This document shows positions 9,066 to 18,111 of a stretch of 64,000 bases of DNA, piece by piece (positions within the stretch are counted from its first letter, which is position 1; the number at the start of each line of letters is the position of its first letter). Under the pieces are notes generated by a model, which was not told the DNA's origin, made no database searches, and worked only from the letters and a program-made list of their open reading frames with translations. Source of the stretch: an uncultured Planktomarina sp. Lineage in GTDB: Bacteria; Pseudomonadota; Alphaproteobacteria; Rhodobacterales; Rhodobacteraceae. The position numbers and the translations under genes are program-made. The stretch spans positions 53,796-117,795 of the forward strand of contig CAJJBJ010000007.1 of assembly GCA_905182455.1 (NCBI GenBank). The letters are read 5' to 3'.

Positions 9066-11528
9066 ATGGCCACACCACTACCGCGCAGCACAAAGTTTGC
9101 CCTTGGGATGACTTACGTAGGCCTTTGGATTGAGCGTGTTGCGCAGGCGTGTTGGCCGCTCTTTTCACTGATTTTATGTATCATGGGAACGCTGTTGTTG
9201 GGTGCGCCGGATCTGTGGTCGATAGAGGGAATTTGGCTGAGTTTCAGTGCTGCCGCCTGCCTATGCTTGTGGTGCATTTGGTATATCTGGGCACGATTTT
9301 ACTGGCCAAGCCTCGGGCAGGCACGGGCGCGATTGGACCAAAGCCTGCCGGGGTGCCCACTTGCGGCGCTCCAAGATATTCAGGCCATTGGCCGCGACGA
9401 CCCTGAGTCGGCGGCACTTTGGGAGGCGCATTTGGCGCAAATGCATCTCCGAGCTGCAGCGGCGAAAGCTGTGTGGCCAGATGTTCAAGTCGCGCCACAA
9501 GATCCTTACTCGCTGCGGTATATGGCGCTGTTAATCTTCGTTATTGGGGTGATGTTTGGTACCTCCTATGCATTGAGTGGCGCACCGCGCGCGTCTGAGG
9601 GCGTGGTGATGCCAGGGCCGAGCTGGGAAGTCTGGATGCAACCGCCCGCCTATGCCAATCGCCCAACCCTATATCTAAATGATGTGATCGGCCAAAGTTT
9701 AAGCGTGCCGCAAGATAGCATGATCATGGTCCGCCTATACGGCGATGACAGTAAGCACATCGTGGATGAAACCGTCTCTGGCCGCGTTGAAAACCTTCCC
9801 AGTGTTGCAAATAAAAATCACCAGTTTTTGGTGACGCAATCTGGCGGCTTGGCCATTTTGGGACCCGATGAGGCGCGCTGGGACTTGGATATGATCGCAG
9901 ATTTGCCGCCGGAGGCTGAGGTGGTGGGTGAGATTGAGCGCGAGGGTGATGGGACTTTTGACCTCACATTCGCGGCCAGCGATGATTTTGGCGTGACCTC
10001 TGGCCGGGCTTGGGTGCGACTCAAATTGGCAGAGGTTGATCGGCGGCATGGCTTGGCGGCGGCTCCCGCGTCACAGCCGGATATTGAACTGTCATTGCCG
10101 TTGACAATCTCCGGTGACCGTTCGAATTTCACTGAAATTTTGACTGAAAATTTGTCCAAACATGTTTGGGCGCATCTGCCGGTGTCGTTTGTGCTGGAGG
10201 TTGAAGATCTCCGTGGGCAAACCGGCCTATCTGCCTCGCTTGAAATTGAGCTGCCCGCGCGCCGCTTTTTTGATCCTTTGGCGAAGGCTTTGACCGAGCA
10301 ACGTCGAGATCTTCTATGGTCTGAGAGTAATCGTCGGCGGGTGGCGCAGATCTTGCGGGCCATATCGCAACAGCCTGAGCAGGTGTTTCGCGATTTCGAA
10401 GATGGGATTATTCTGAAGAAAATCATTGCCCAGATTGAAGAGGGCACAACCCGAGAAGACCTTGAGGCTTCGGCTGAGCTACTCTGGCTGCTGGCTTTGG
10501 AGGTGGAAGATGGTGATCTTGATCAGGCGGCCAAAAAGCTGGCGCGTGCGCAAGACAAGCTGGCAGAAGCAATCAAGAATGGGGCCACGCGCGAAGAAAT
10601 TGCGCGGTTGATGGAGGAGTTGCGCCAAGCGCAGCGGGAATATTTCAAAGAGTTTGCGGAGCGTAACCCGCCGGAAGAACAGCCTGAGCGGCTGCCTGAT
10701 CCCGATGACAGCACCGTATCGGAAGATCAGCTACAAGAGATGATGGATCGCTTGCAGCAATTGATGGAAGAGGGCCGTATGGCAGAGGCTCAGGAGTTGC
10801 TGGAAGAGATCAACCGTCTGATGCAAAATCTGCAAACATCACAGAGCCAATCCGGTGGTGAGGGGCAAGACGGCCAAGATGGCGGCCAGCAACAGATGGA
10901 AGATTTGGCTGATAGCCTGCGTCAACAGCAGGGGCTATCAGATCAAATCTTCCGTGAATTTCAAAATCCTGGCCAAGGTCAAAATGGTGACGTGGGCGAG
11001 CGGACGGAGTCGTCTCAGGATGATGAATTCTTAGCCGAGCGGCAAAAACAATTGCAGCGTGAGTTGGATCTCCAGAGGGGCAATTTGCCCGGGGCTGGCA
11101 CCGAACCGGGACAAGAGGCACGCCGCGCCTTGGATGAAGCTGGCCGCGCCATGGAGCGTGCGGCGGAAGACCTTGAGACGGGTAATCTGCCGGGCGCATT
11201 GGATAATCAGTCTGAGGCGATTGATGCCCTGCGCGAAGGCATGCGAAGCCTGGGTGAGACATTGGCCGAGCAACAGCCCCAAGGCCAAGGAGCGACCCCA
11301 AATGATCAAAGATCCGAGGGTGAATCGCAAGACCGTGCCACCCGAGACCCGTTGGGCAGAGATTCTGGCGGCAACGGGCAATTGGGCGCTGGTGAACAGA
11401 TGGTACCGCAAGAGGAGCTTCGATTGCGCTCGCAAGAGTTGATGGACGAGATCCGCCGCCGCTCAGGCGCGCTTGACCGCTCGGAAGAAGAACGCGGGTA
11501 TCTTCAAAGATTGCTGGATCGGTTTTAA
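9066..11528 (+). CDS. DUF4175 / TIGR02302 family membrane protein
   Basis: A protein of about 820 residues with three N-terminal membrane helices (around residues 25-47, 54-78 and 148-165), a periplasmic middle with a conserved PPAYANRPTLYL patch, and a long charged C-terminal half. That half is rich in Gln, Glu and Arg (for example QQQMEDLADSLRQQ and NLPGALDNQSEAIDALREG), predicted coiled coil. This is the alphaproteobacterial DUF4175/TIGR02302 family of unknown role. I start at 9066 because GGAGG (9056-9060) lies five bases ahead; an ATG at 9054 would lie within that site. It follows lysA closely, as in many Rhodobacteraceae. Confidence 0.9.
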   Translation: MATPLPRSTKFALGMTYVGLWIERVAQACWPLFSLILCIMGTLLLGAPDLWSIEGIWLSFSAAACLCLWCIWYIWARFYWPSLGQARARLDQSLPGCPLAALQDIQAIGRDDPESAALWEAHLAQMHLRAAAAKAVWPDVQVAPQDPYSLRYMALLIFVIGVMFGTSYALSGAPRASEGVVMPGPSWEVWMQPPAYANRPTLYLNDVIGQSLSVPQDSMIMVRLYGDDSKHIVDETVSGRVENLPSVANKNHQFLVTQSGGLAILGPDEARWDLDMIADLPPEAEVVGEIEREGDGTFDLTFAASDDFGVTSGRAWVRLKLAEVDRRHGLAAAPASQPDIELSLPLTISGDRSNFTEILTENLSKHVWAHLPVSFVLEVEDLRGQTGLSASLEIELPARRFFDPLAKALTEQRRDLLWSESNRRRVAQILRAISQQPEQVFRDFEDGIILKKIIAQIEEGTTREDLEASAELLWLLALEVEDGDLDQAAKKLARAQDKLAEAIKNGATREEIARLMEELRQAQREYFKEFAERNPPEEQPERLPDPDDSTVSEDQLQEMMDRLQQLMEEGRMAEAQELLEEINRLMQNLQTSQSQSGGEGQDGQDGGQQQMEDLADSLRQQQGLSDQIFREFQNPGQGQNGDVGERTESSQDDEFLAERQKQLQRELDLQRGNLPGAGTEPGQEARRALDEAGRAMERAAEDLETGNLPGALDNQSEAIDALREGMRSLGETLAEQQPQGQGATPNDQRSEGESQDRATRDPLGRDSGGNGQLGAGEQMVPQEELRLRSQELMDEIRRRSGALDRSEEERGYLQRLLDRF

Positions 11529-11530
11529 GG

Positions 11531-12190
11531 TTAACCGAAGCTTTGTCGGTAGTCTAAGACACTTCGCAGGATATTTTGCAGCCATTTTCGTATGTCATCC
11601 ACCCAGAATACATAGGCATTAACCCAATCGGTATAGGCCGGGAATGCATCTGTTAGGTTTGGTGCAAAAATGTATAGCGAAGCCAGTACGGCGAGCACAA
11701 TCAAAGCGGCTAGAATGCCGCGTTGCCGATTGTCGAGTGGGGGTACGTCATCCTCAGGATCTGAATTTACAACGGTTGTAGGTGACACCGATGATTTAGC
11801 TCGTTTGGGGTCGACTTCCTCAATGGGTGGTAAATACTTGCGTTTTGGATCAGGTTTTGTGGTTTTGGCCTTATGTTGTGTCTCTGGCTTAGCTCGCAAC
11901 GGTTCTGCTGACTGCGCCTTAGGTTTTAGCTTTGGTTTTGGCGCAGGGGCTGGCGCAGGTTTTATGGCTGTTTGGGCGTCTGCCTGTCGCGCCGCCATCT
12001 CGCGCTGCACCTCTTGTTGCAGGATACTAAATACACCTGGATCAATGGCGCGGCGCGCAAGCGGAGCGGGTTCGCCCTCTACAAACCAAGTCTCATCACA
12101 GACAGAACATTGAACATCACGCCCTTCACCCGGGATGACGTCATCGGTTACCTCATATTCTTCATAACATTTGGGGCACAGTAATCGCAC
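11531..12190 (-). CDS. Zinc-ribbon (MJ0042-type) membrane protein
   Basis: About 219 residues starting at the GTG at 12190, giving MRLLCPKCYEEYEVTDDVIP. Two CxxC pairs (CPKC, CSVC) form the MJ0042-type zinc ribbon. A low-complexity Pro/Lys/Ala linker follows, then one membrane helix GILAALIVLAVLASLYIF and a short C-terminal tail. In other Rhodobacteraceae I recall this gene lying beside ftsE-ftsX and plsC. Here plsC is the next gene on the other side, but ftsEX is missing. Function unknown. Confidence 0.8.
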   Translation of the reverse strand: MRLLCPKCYEEYEVTDDVIPGEGRDVQCSVCDETWFVEGEPAPLARRAIDPGVFSILQQEVQREMAARQADAQTAIKPAPAPAPKPKLKPKAQSAEPLRAKPETQHKAKTTKPDPKRKYLPPIEEVDPKRAKSSVSPTTVVNSDPEDDVPPLDNRQRGILAALIVLAVLASLYIFAPNLTDAFPAYTDWVNAYVFWVDDIRKWLQNILRSVLDYRQSFG

Positions 12191-12439
12191 AGCCGCCTCG
12201 AATCTTTTATTTCTATTAGTCCACAAATTATCAGCAATATAGCGGCATAACGACAGCTCTGAAAGTACAAGATTTTTAGACGCTTTTAAAATTCTGCCAC
12301 GTGCTTGATTTCACGAATCCAAATCGTGAGGAAACCTGAAGGTTCAAGCTGGTTTTGACAGGGTATTGGTCTTATAGTCTATGGCAATACTGCGCGACAC
12401 TTTGGGATACTCCCCGCGTAAAGCCTGTGAGGACGCACG
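12191..12439. other. Intergenic region without recognised gene
   Basis: A 249-base gap between the divergent zinc-ribbon gene and plsC. I see no open frame or RNA gene in it. It occupies the place where ftsE and ftsX would be expected by comparison with related genomes (from memory). It must hold both promoters. Confidence 0.5.
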
Positions 12440-13168
12440 ATGAAATACGCGCTGCAATGGATCCGCTCTTTGCTGTTTAATATGCAAATGTATGTGGCAA
12501 TGCTGGTTGTTGCGATCATTTTCTTGATCCCAATGCTTATCAGTCAAAAAGGCGCTTCTATGGCGGCGCATGTCTATTGCTGGTGGGTTGTGTGGAGCGC
12601 ACGCTGGATGATTGGGCTTAGGGTCAATATCCAAGGTGACATTCCGCAAGGTGAAGTTCTTGTTGCCGCCAAACATCAATCCTTTTTTGATATTATTGTT
12701 ATCTATAACTGCCTTCCGCGCTCGAAATTCATTATGAAGCGGCAATTGTTATTCACCCCTATTGTGGGGCAATACGCCTATCGGTTGGGCTGTGTGCCGG
12801 TCAATCGGGGCAAAGGGGCGGCTGCGATCCGCAAGATGGTTGCAGATGTGGCCTCTGGGCGTGTGGCGCCTGGGCAATTGGTGATCTACCCACAGGGCAC
12901 ACGCGTGGCACCGGGCGCGAAGAGAATTTATAAAATGGGGTCCGGCGTGTTGTACCGCGAATTGCAGCAAGATTGCGTTCCTGTGGCTTTGAACACTGGC
13001 ATCTTCTGGCCAAAACGCAGCGTGTTGCGCAAGGCGGGGACCGCAACTGTAGAGTTTATGGAGCCCATCCCGAAGGGGAAACCTGTGGCCGAGTTTATGG
13101 AACTGATGGAACAAGCGGTTGAGGTGCGCTCGCGCGAATTGATGGCCGAGGTCGGCTTTTACGAGTGA
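12440..13168 (+). CDS. plsC: 1-acyl-sn-glycerol-3-phosphate acyltransferase
   Basis: A 242-residue membrane-bound acyltransferase that adds the second acyl chain to lysophosphatidic acid. An N-terminal hydrophobic helix (QMYVAMLVVAIIFLIPML) anchors it. The HX4D motif is in AAKHQSFFDIIV; the usual EGTR block reads YPQGTR, a mild variant. VPVALNTGIFW is the third family block. It is followed 59 bases later by a wrecked PPOX-type gene. Confidence 0.9.
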   Translation: MKYALQWIRSLLFNMQMYVAMLVVAIIFLIPMLISQKGASMAAHVYCWWVVWSARWMIGLRVNIQGDIPQGEVLVAAKHQSFFDIIVIYNCLPRSKFIMKRQLLFTPIVGQYAYRLGCVPVNRGKGAAAIRKMVADVASGRVAPGQLVIYPQGTRVAPGAKRIYKMGSGVLYRELQQDCVPVALNTGIFWPKRSVLRKAGTATVEFMEPIPKGKPVAEFMELMEQAVEVRSRELMAEVGFYE

Positions 13169-13227
13169 CACGGGGGCTTGATATCGCGGGTCTGGAGGCG
13201 CTTTAAGGCCAGCGCGCACCGGACAGC

Positions 13228-13688
13228 TTGCTCAAAGTGGCCAATAATATCACGCCTGAATATCAAGCATGGATCATGGCGTCGCGGTTTTGCATTTTAA
13301 GCACGGTGGTCTCTGAAGGCACCGATGGTAGCCCGCGCGGTGATGATGGCCGGTTATCTTTGATGTTTATTGTGGCTGGGAAAACCAATGTGGTCAGAGT
13401 GAATGGCCGTGCAATTGTGACAGCCGCTCCGGATTATGTCGCGTAATTCGAGCAAAAAGGTCATCACCCGCGCAGCGTGGGGTGATTACAGTGGCGGAGG
13501 CCTACAGCCAAATGCGCGGGCGCGGGCAATCCTGCGTCTCAGGCCTTTGAGGCAGCCATACTGCATCTGGTTCGCCCAGTATGGGCGATATTTTACGTGC
13601 CAAACGGCAGATGAGAGAGCAGAGGCCCGGATTGACGCCGCCGCCTATGACCAAAGCAGCAGACGAGGCCAATAAAGCCATGTGGTAA
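13228..13688 (+). pseudogene. Degenerate PPOX-type FMN-dependent protein
   Basis: Fragments of one pyridoxamine 5'-phosphate oxidase-like flavoprotein (MSMEG_1061-type) in successive frames: PEYQAWIMASRFCILSTVVS, then GTDGSPRGDDG joined directly to RLSLMFIVAGKTNVVRVNGR. The roughly 30 residues that normally lie between these, the FMN-binding DDKTLLLPDWRGNNR-like stretch, are missing. Later pieces FEQKGHHPRSVV, TVAEAYSQCAR, MGDILRAKTADE and the terminal NKAMW (ending 13688) are each in another frame. An internal deletion plus several frameshifts make this a true pseudogene. Start near the TTG at 13228. Confidence 0.85.
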
Positions 13689-13695
13689 GCGGCGA

Positions 13696-14658
13696 TTAGC
13701 TGGCCAAACCTTTGGTGCCCATATCTAGGAACTTTTGCCGACGATCTTTCATCAAACCATCCGGGCTTTTCTTACCCAATTCATCAAGCAACTTACCCAA
13801 TGTCGCGCCAACGGTTTTCATGGTGGCCTTGCGGTCACGATGCGCGCCACCTTTGGGTTCTGCAATGATTTGGTCGCAGATGCCTAGGGTTTTGAGATCC
13901 TGTGCCGTCAGCCGCAAAGCTTCCGCCGCTTCACGCATTTTCTCGGCATCTTTCCACAGGATGGAAGCGCAGCCTTCGGGGCTGATCACTGAGTAAATGG
14001 AATGTTCCAGCATGACCAAGCGGTTTGCTGTGGCGAATGCCACCGCGCCGCCCGAGCCGCCTTCACCGATGATCACCGAAATCAACGGGACTTTGAGTTG
14101 CAGGCATTTTTCTGTCGAGCGCGCGATCGCTTCCGATTGGCCACGTTCTTCAGCACCTTTGCCGGGGTAGGCGCCGGGGGTGTCTACGAGTGAGATCACA
14201 GGCAAGCCAAAACGGTTGGCCAGATCCATCAAGCGGATGGCTTTGCGATAGCCCTCAGGGCGCGCCATGCCAAAGTTACGCACGATGCGTGATTTGGTGT
14301 CATGGCCTTTTTCATGGCCAATGACCATCACTGGCCTGTCGCCCAAACGAGCCAATCCACCCATGATCGAGTGGTCATCGGCAAAGTTACGGTCGCCCGC
14401 CAAGGGGGTGTATTCTTGAAACAGCTCTTGAATGTAATCTTTGCAATGCGGCCGGTTGGAGTGGCGGGCCACTTGGCATTTGCGCCATGGTGTCAGCTTG
14501 GTGTAAAGCTCTTCCAGCATGTCACTGGCTTTTTTGTCCAGAGCTTTGGCCTCAGACTCAACATCCATATCCTCATTGTCACGGCCCATCGCGCGCAGCT
14601 CTTCAGCCTTGCCTTCAATTTCTGCTAAAGGGCGTTCAAATTCAAGATAGTTGGTCAT
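13696..14658 (-). CDS. accA: Acetyl-CoA carboxylase carboxyltransferase subunit alpha
   Basis: A 320-residue subunit that, with AccD, transfers CO2 from biotin to acetyl-CoA to make malonyl-CoA for fatty acid synthesis. Start at 14658, giving [20 protein letters not shown], the family's usual opening. [37 protein letters not shown] and [14 protein letters not shown] are conserved carboxyltransferase blocks. The stop lies 7 bases beyond the end of the convergent PPOX pseudogene. Confidence 0.97.
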   Translation of the reverse strand: MTNYLEFERPLAEIEGKAEELRAMGRDNEDMDVESEAKALDKKASDMLEELYTKLTPWRKCQVARHSNRPHCKDYIQELFQEYTPLAGDRNFADDHSIMGGLARLGDRPVMVIGHEKGHDTKSRIVRNFGMARPEGYRKAIRLMDLANRFGLPVISLVDTPGAYPGKGAEERGQSEAIARSTEKCLQLKVPLISVIIGEGGSGGAVAFATANRLVMLEHSIYSVISPEGCASILWKDAEKMREAAEALRLTAQDLKTLGICDQIIAEPKGGAHRDRKATMKTVGATLGKLLDELGKKSPDGLMKDRRQKFLDMGTKGLAS

Positions 14659-14761
14659 GGTTGGCCTCAATATTATGACTTTCAACCTATATGACCCCAG
14701 CTTGCTTAAAGTGCAACAGAACTGGCCACCATCGACAATTTAAACCTGTGCGCCGCTGCTT

Positions 14762-15722
14762 TTATTCGCCGCTGATCATTTCAAACTGCCGGACCACGAC
14801 TTCGGCTTGCTTTATTGACGCGATATCGACAAGCCGGCCCTTGTAAACCGTGGCGCCTTCGCCGTTTTGTTTGGCCTGTTTCATCGCCTCAAGAATTTCA
14901 CGCGCTTCGGCAACAGCGGCCTCTGATGGTGTGAAAACTTCGTTGGATAGTACGATTTGCTTGGGGTGAATGGCCCATTTTCCGACCATGCCCAATGTGG
15001 CTGAACGGCGGGCTTGGGCGCGAAAGCCTGCGTCATCGCTGAAATCACCGAAGGGACCATCGACGGGCAAAACCCCATGGGTGCGGCAGGCCGCAACGAT
15101 GGCGGCTTGCGCCCAATGCCAAGGATCAGACCAATGTTTCGTTTCACCTTGAAGCATATAATAGTTGTCCTGAGTGCCGCCGATTCCGGTGGTTTGCATG
15201 CCCATGCTGGCGGCGAAGTCTGCCGCCCCAAGGGACATGGCCACCAAGCGTGGCGAGCTGGCGGCAATCTCTTCAACATGCGCGATGCCAGCCGCACTTT
15301 CGATAATCACTTCAAAGGTGATCGGCTTGGTGCGGCCCCTGGCTGTCTCAATCGCTGTGACTAAAGCATCTACGGCATAAACATCGGCCGCACAGCCCAC
15401 TTTTGGAATCATGATTTGGTCGAGCCGGTCGCTGGCGCGCTCCAAAAGATCGACAACGTCGCGATACCAATAGGGTGTGTCGAGGCCGTTGATGCGAACG
15501 GATAGGGTTTTGGTGCCCCAATTCACGTCATGGGTTGCTTGGATGACATTTTCGCGGGCGGTGGTTTTGTCGGAGGGGGCAACACTGTCTTCAAGATCAA
15601 GGTTGATGACATCCGCCGCACTAGCTCGCCATTTTTTCAAAGAACGCCACCCGGGAGCCTGGCCCGAACAATTGGCACCGATTTGGGCGAGAGACGGGGG
15701 TAGGTTGCAAGCGAAATGACAT
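14762..15722 (-). pseudogene. Malyl-CoA lyase-like HpcH/HpaI (CitE) gene split by one inserted base
   Basis: Encodes a CitE-like lyase, closest by eye to L-malyl-CoA/beta-methylmalyl-CoA lyase. The N-terminal 33 codons from ATG 15722 (MSFRLQPTPVSRPNRCQLFG then PGSRVAFFEKMAS) run into a TAG. The rest is intact one frame over: SAADVINLDLEDSVAPSDK, IPKVGCAADVY, FEVIIESAAGIAHVEEIA, MVGKWAIHPKQI. Dropping the base at 15626 would restore FEKMAASAADVIN. The enzyme splits malyl-CoA to acetyl-CoA and glyoxylate. Everything except that base looks under selection, so this is a very recent lesion or a sequence error. A TTG at 15640 could start a truncated product lacking a conserved N-terminal segment. 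Confidence 0.85.
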
Positions 15723-15881
15723 GTGATACCTCGGGTAACGAAATTACAAGATGAGCTTTCTTTATAATATTATCTTGCGCGACCAGCTGCAAGGGCATTC
15801 GGGTTGTCGAAGCTCAAGATGATGATTTGCGACTCAGCGCTGAAATTCTGATCGCTTCGACGGAACTTCGAAAATTTTTGG

Positions 15882-15901
15882 AATTATATTCGAATATAAT
15901 T
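15882..15901. promoter_or_regulatory. 20-bp perfect palindrome upstream of dgcN
   Basis: AATTATATTCGAATATAATT is its own reverse complement. It sits about 108 bases upstream of dgcN in an AT-rich part of the gap shared with the divergent malyl-CoA lyase-like gene. A perfect 20-base dyad in a promoter region is a reasonable operator candidate for a dimeric regulator. No adjacent regulator gene is present. Confidence 0.5.
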
Positions 15902-16008
15902 TAATTATAAAGTATATTCTTTCACATATATATCAAAACGCGCCCAACAATGGGTAATACTGCGCAAATATTGGCGTAGATTGCGCGTAACAGCGCTAGG
16001 AGATCGCC

Positions 16009-17010
16009 ATGATTAAAACCCCATACCTTTTGTTTCTCGGCAATGCGCCGGATCAGCTCGCCGCCAAAGTTGCCATTGGCATCAAGGATTGGCGTCCAGA
16101 GAACGCCGTTGCACAATTTCGCATGGCCGGCTGTGGCGCGGATCTTGGCATTCAAGACATGACATTGGCCGAGGCCAAAGCTGTGGGTGCAAAGACTTTG
16201 GTCATTGGTGTTGCGAACCGAGGTGGGATTATTTCAGACGCATGGAAAGTCGTGCTGAAAGAGGCTTTGGCGATGGGGTATGACCTTGCTTCTGGTCTGC
16301 ACAATTTGCTGCGAGATGAGGCGGATTTGGTTGAGACTGCGGCGGCACATGGATGCAGGCTACATGATGTGCGGGTGCCAAGCGTGCAATATCCAATTGC
16401 CAATGGCAAAAAGCGCAGTGGCAAACGATGCTTGACTGTGGGTACGGATTGCTCGGTCGGTAAAATGTACACGGCTATGGCGATGGATGCAGAGATGCGT
16501 AAACGAGGGCTGAAGTCCACATTCCGGGCCACAGGACAAACGGGCATCTTGATCACCGGTGGTGGCGTGCCATTGGATGCGGTGATTGCAGATTTCATGG
16601 CCGGTTCCGTTGAATATTTGACGCCAGACAATGATTCAGATCACTGGGATCATATCGAGGGGCAGGGTAGCCTGTTTCACGTCTCCTATTCAGGTGTCAC
16701 CATGGCTTTGGTTCATGGCGGTCAGCCGGATGCTCTGATCTTAGGTCATGAGCCGACGCGTACACACATGCGCGGCCTGCCTGAATATCAGCAGCCCTCC
16801 TTGGAAGAGCTGCGCGATGTGGCGCTGACTTTGGCCCGGGTTGGCAATCCGGCTTGCGAAGTTGTGGGCATCTCGGTGAACACGCAGCATATGTCTGATA
16901 CGGAAGCGATCGCCTATTTGGCGCAGGTTGAAGCGCGTATGAGCCTGCCAACTGTAGACCCAATACGCATTGGGGCGGGCCCTTTGGTGGATGCTTTGGC
17001 CGCTCTGTAA
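16009..17010 (+). CDS. dgcN: DUF1611 family N-acetyltransferase DgcN (D-glutamate catabolism)
   Basis: A 333-residue DUF1611 protein. It has an N-terminal Rossmann-like domain and a C-terminal P-loop-like domain; TVGTDCSVGKMYTAMAMDAE around residue 145 is the nucleotide/acetyl-CoA loop. In published work DgcN acetylates D-glutamate and works with DgcA, which then epimerises the N-acetyl product to the L form. The next gene is dgcA, which makes this assignment solid at pathway level. A GGAGA ribosome site precedes the ATG. Confidence 0.88.
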   Translation: MIKTPYLLFLGNAPDQLAAKVAIGIKDWRPENAVAQFRMAGCGADLGIQDMTLAEAKAVGAKTLVIGVANRGGIISDAWKVVLKEALAMGYDLASGLHNLLRDEADLVETAAAHGCRLHDVRVPSVQYPIANGKKRSGKRCLTVGTDCSVGKMYTAMAMDAEMRKRGLKSTFRATGQTGILITGGGVPLDAVIADFMAGSVEYLTPDNDSDHWDHIEGQGSLFHVSYSGVTMALVHGGQPDALILGHEPTRTHMRGLPEYQQPSLEELRDVALTLARVGNPACEVVGISVNTQHMSDTEAIAYLAQVEARMSLPTVDPIRIGAGPLVDALAAL

Positions 17011-17066
17011 GCGCAAGCTGCCCTTTGACCTAAATTGTGCAGCGCCAAAAGCGCCGCGCGAGATCC

Positions 17067-17097
17067 GCCTGTCAATCTGCTCCGCAGCTTGACAGGC
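17067..17097. repeat. Hairpin between dgcN and dgcA
   Basis: GCCTGTCAA (17067-17075) pairs with TTGACAGGC (17089-17097), and inside it CTGC (17077-17080) pairs with GCAG (17084-17087) around a three-base loop. This gives thirteen pairs with one mismatch. No T run follows on either strand, so it is not a classical terminator. It may stabilise or process the message, or lower dgcA relative to dgcN. Confidence 0.6.
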
Positions 17098-17144
17098 CGG
17101 GCCTTCGGCGAGAGTACTTGGGCCAGAAGTAGCAAGGACATTGC

Positions 17145-18107
17145 ATGCATATTTTAGTTCAAGCTGAAACGTTCCAATTGGCACAGGTGTTTACCATTTC
17201 GCGCGGGTCCCGCACCCAAGCGGAGGTATTGACCGTACGGATTGAGAAAGGTGGATTTATGGGGTGGGGCGAATGCGTGCCTTACGCGCGCTACGGCGAG
17301 ACCCTTCAAAGTGTGACGGCGCAAATCGAGGCGCTGGGCGCTGTGGGGCGGAGGGAATTGGCCGAGGCCCTGCCTGCGGGGGCCGCGCGCAACGCGGTGG
17401 ACTGTGCCTTATGGGATTTGGAGGCCAAAACCGCTGGGCGGCGGGTCTCGGATTTGATTGGCTTGGGGGCACCGGGTCCTGAGGTCACCGCCTATACCCT
17501 GTCACTGGATACGCCTGAGGCGATGCAGGCGCAGGCGGCTTTGAATGCGTTTCGGCCTTTGCTTAAGATTAAATTGGGCACCCCTGATGATATGCCGCGC
17601 TTGGAAGCGGTGCGCCGTGGTGCGCCCCAATCACGCATTATTGTCGATGCGAATGAGGGCTGGAGCGCTGAGGTCTATTTGGATTTGGCGCCGCATTTGC
17701 TGCGTCTGGGGGTGGAACTTGTGGAACAACCTTTGCCGGCCGCTGAGGATGATGCGCTTTTGGGCCTAGAGCGCATTTTGCCGATCTGTGCGGATGAGAG
17801 CTGTCATGACAGCAGCTCCTTGGCGGATATGCAGGGCAAATATGATTTTGCCAATATAAAGCTGGACAAGACCGGGGGGCTTACGGAGGCTTTGGCTTTG
17901 CGTGACGCGGCGCGGGCTTCGGGTTTTGGGATCATGGTCGGCTGTATGGTGGGCAGCTCTTTGGCTATGGCGCCTGCGACTTTGGTGGCGCAGGGTGCGG
18001 CATTCACCGATCTTGACGGCCCTCTGCTCTTGGCAGAAGATCGTGATCAACCTTTGAAATTTGACGCAGCCGGTGTGCACCCGCCTGTTGCAGCCTTGTG
18101 GGGATAA
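17145..18107 (+). CDS. dgcA: N-acetyl-D-glutamate racemase DgcA / dipeptide epimerase-type enolase superfamily
   Basis: A 320-residue enzyme of the enolase superfamily, muconate-lactonising/dipeptide epimerase group. The KxK base is in LLKIKLGTP near residue 140; the metal ligands Asp, Glu, Asp appear in IIVDANEGW, VEQPLP and CADESCH; the second Lys base is in NIKLDKTGG. These are the residues of L-Ala-D/L-Glu epimerases and of DgcA. Its place after dgcN points to N-acetyl-D-glutamate as substrate rather than cell-wall dipeptides, but the sequence alone does not separate the two. It ends 4 bases before dat. Confidence 0.88.
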   Translation: MHILVQAETFQLAQVFTISRGSRTQAEVLTVRIEKGGFMGWGECVPYARYGETLQSVTAQIEALGAVGRRELAEALPAGAARNAVDCALWDLEAKTAGRRVSDLIGLGAPGPEVTAYTLSLDTPEAMQAQAALNAFRPLLKIKLGTPDDMPRLEAVRRGAPQSRIIVDANEGWSAEVYLDLAPHLLRLGVELVEQPLPAAEDDALLGLERILPICADESCHDSSSLADMQGKYDFANIKLDKTGGLTEALALRDAARASGFGIMVGCMVGSSLAMAPATLVAQGAAFTDLDGPLLLAEDRDQPLKFDAAGVHPPVAALWG

Positions 18108-18111
18108 CACA

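Noticed and set aside
9247..10447. Several long antisense frames inside the DUF4175 gene
   Set aside because: The plus-strand frame is continuous and matches the family; the others follow from codon bias.
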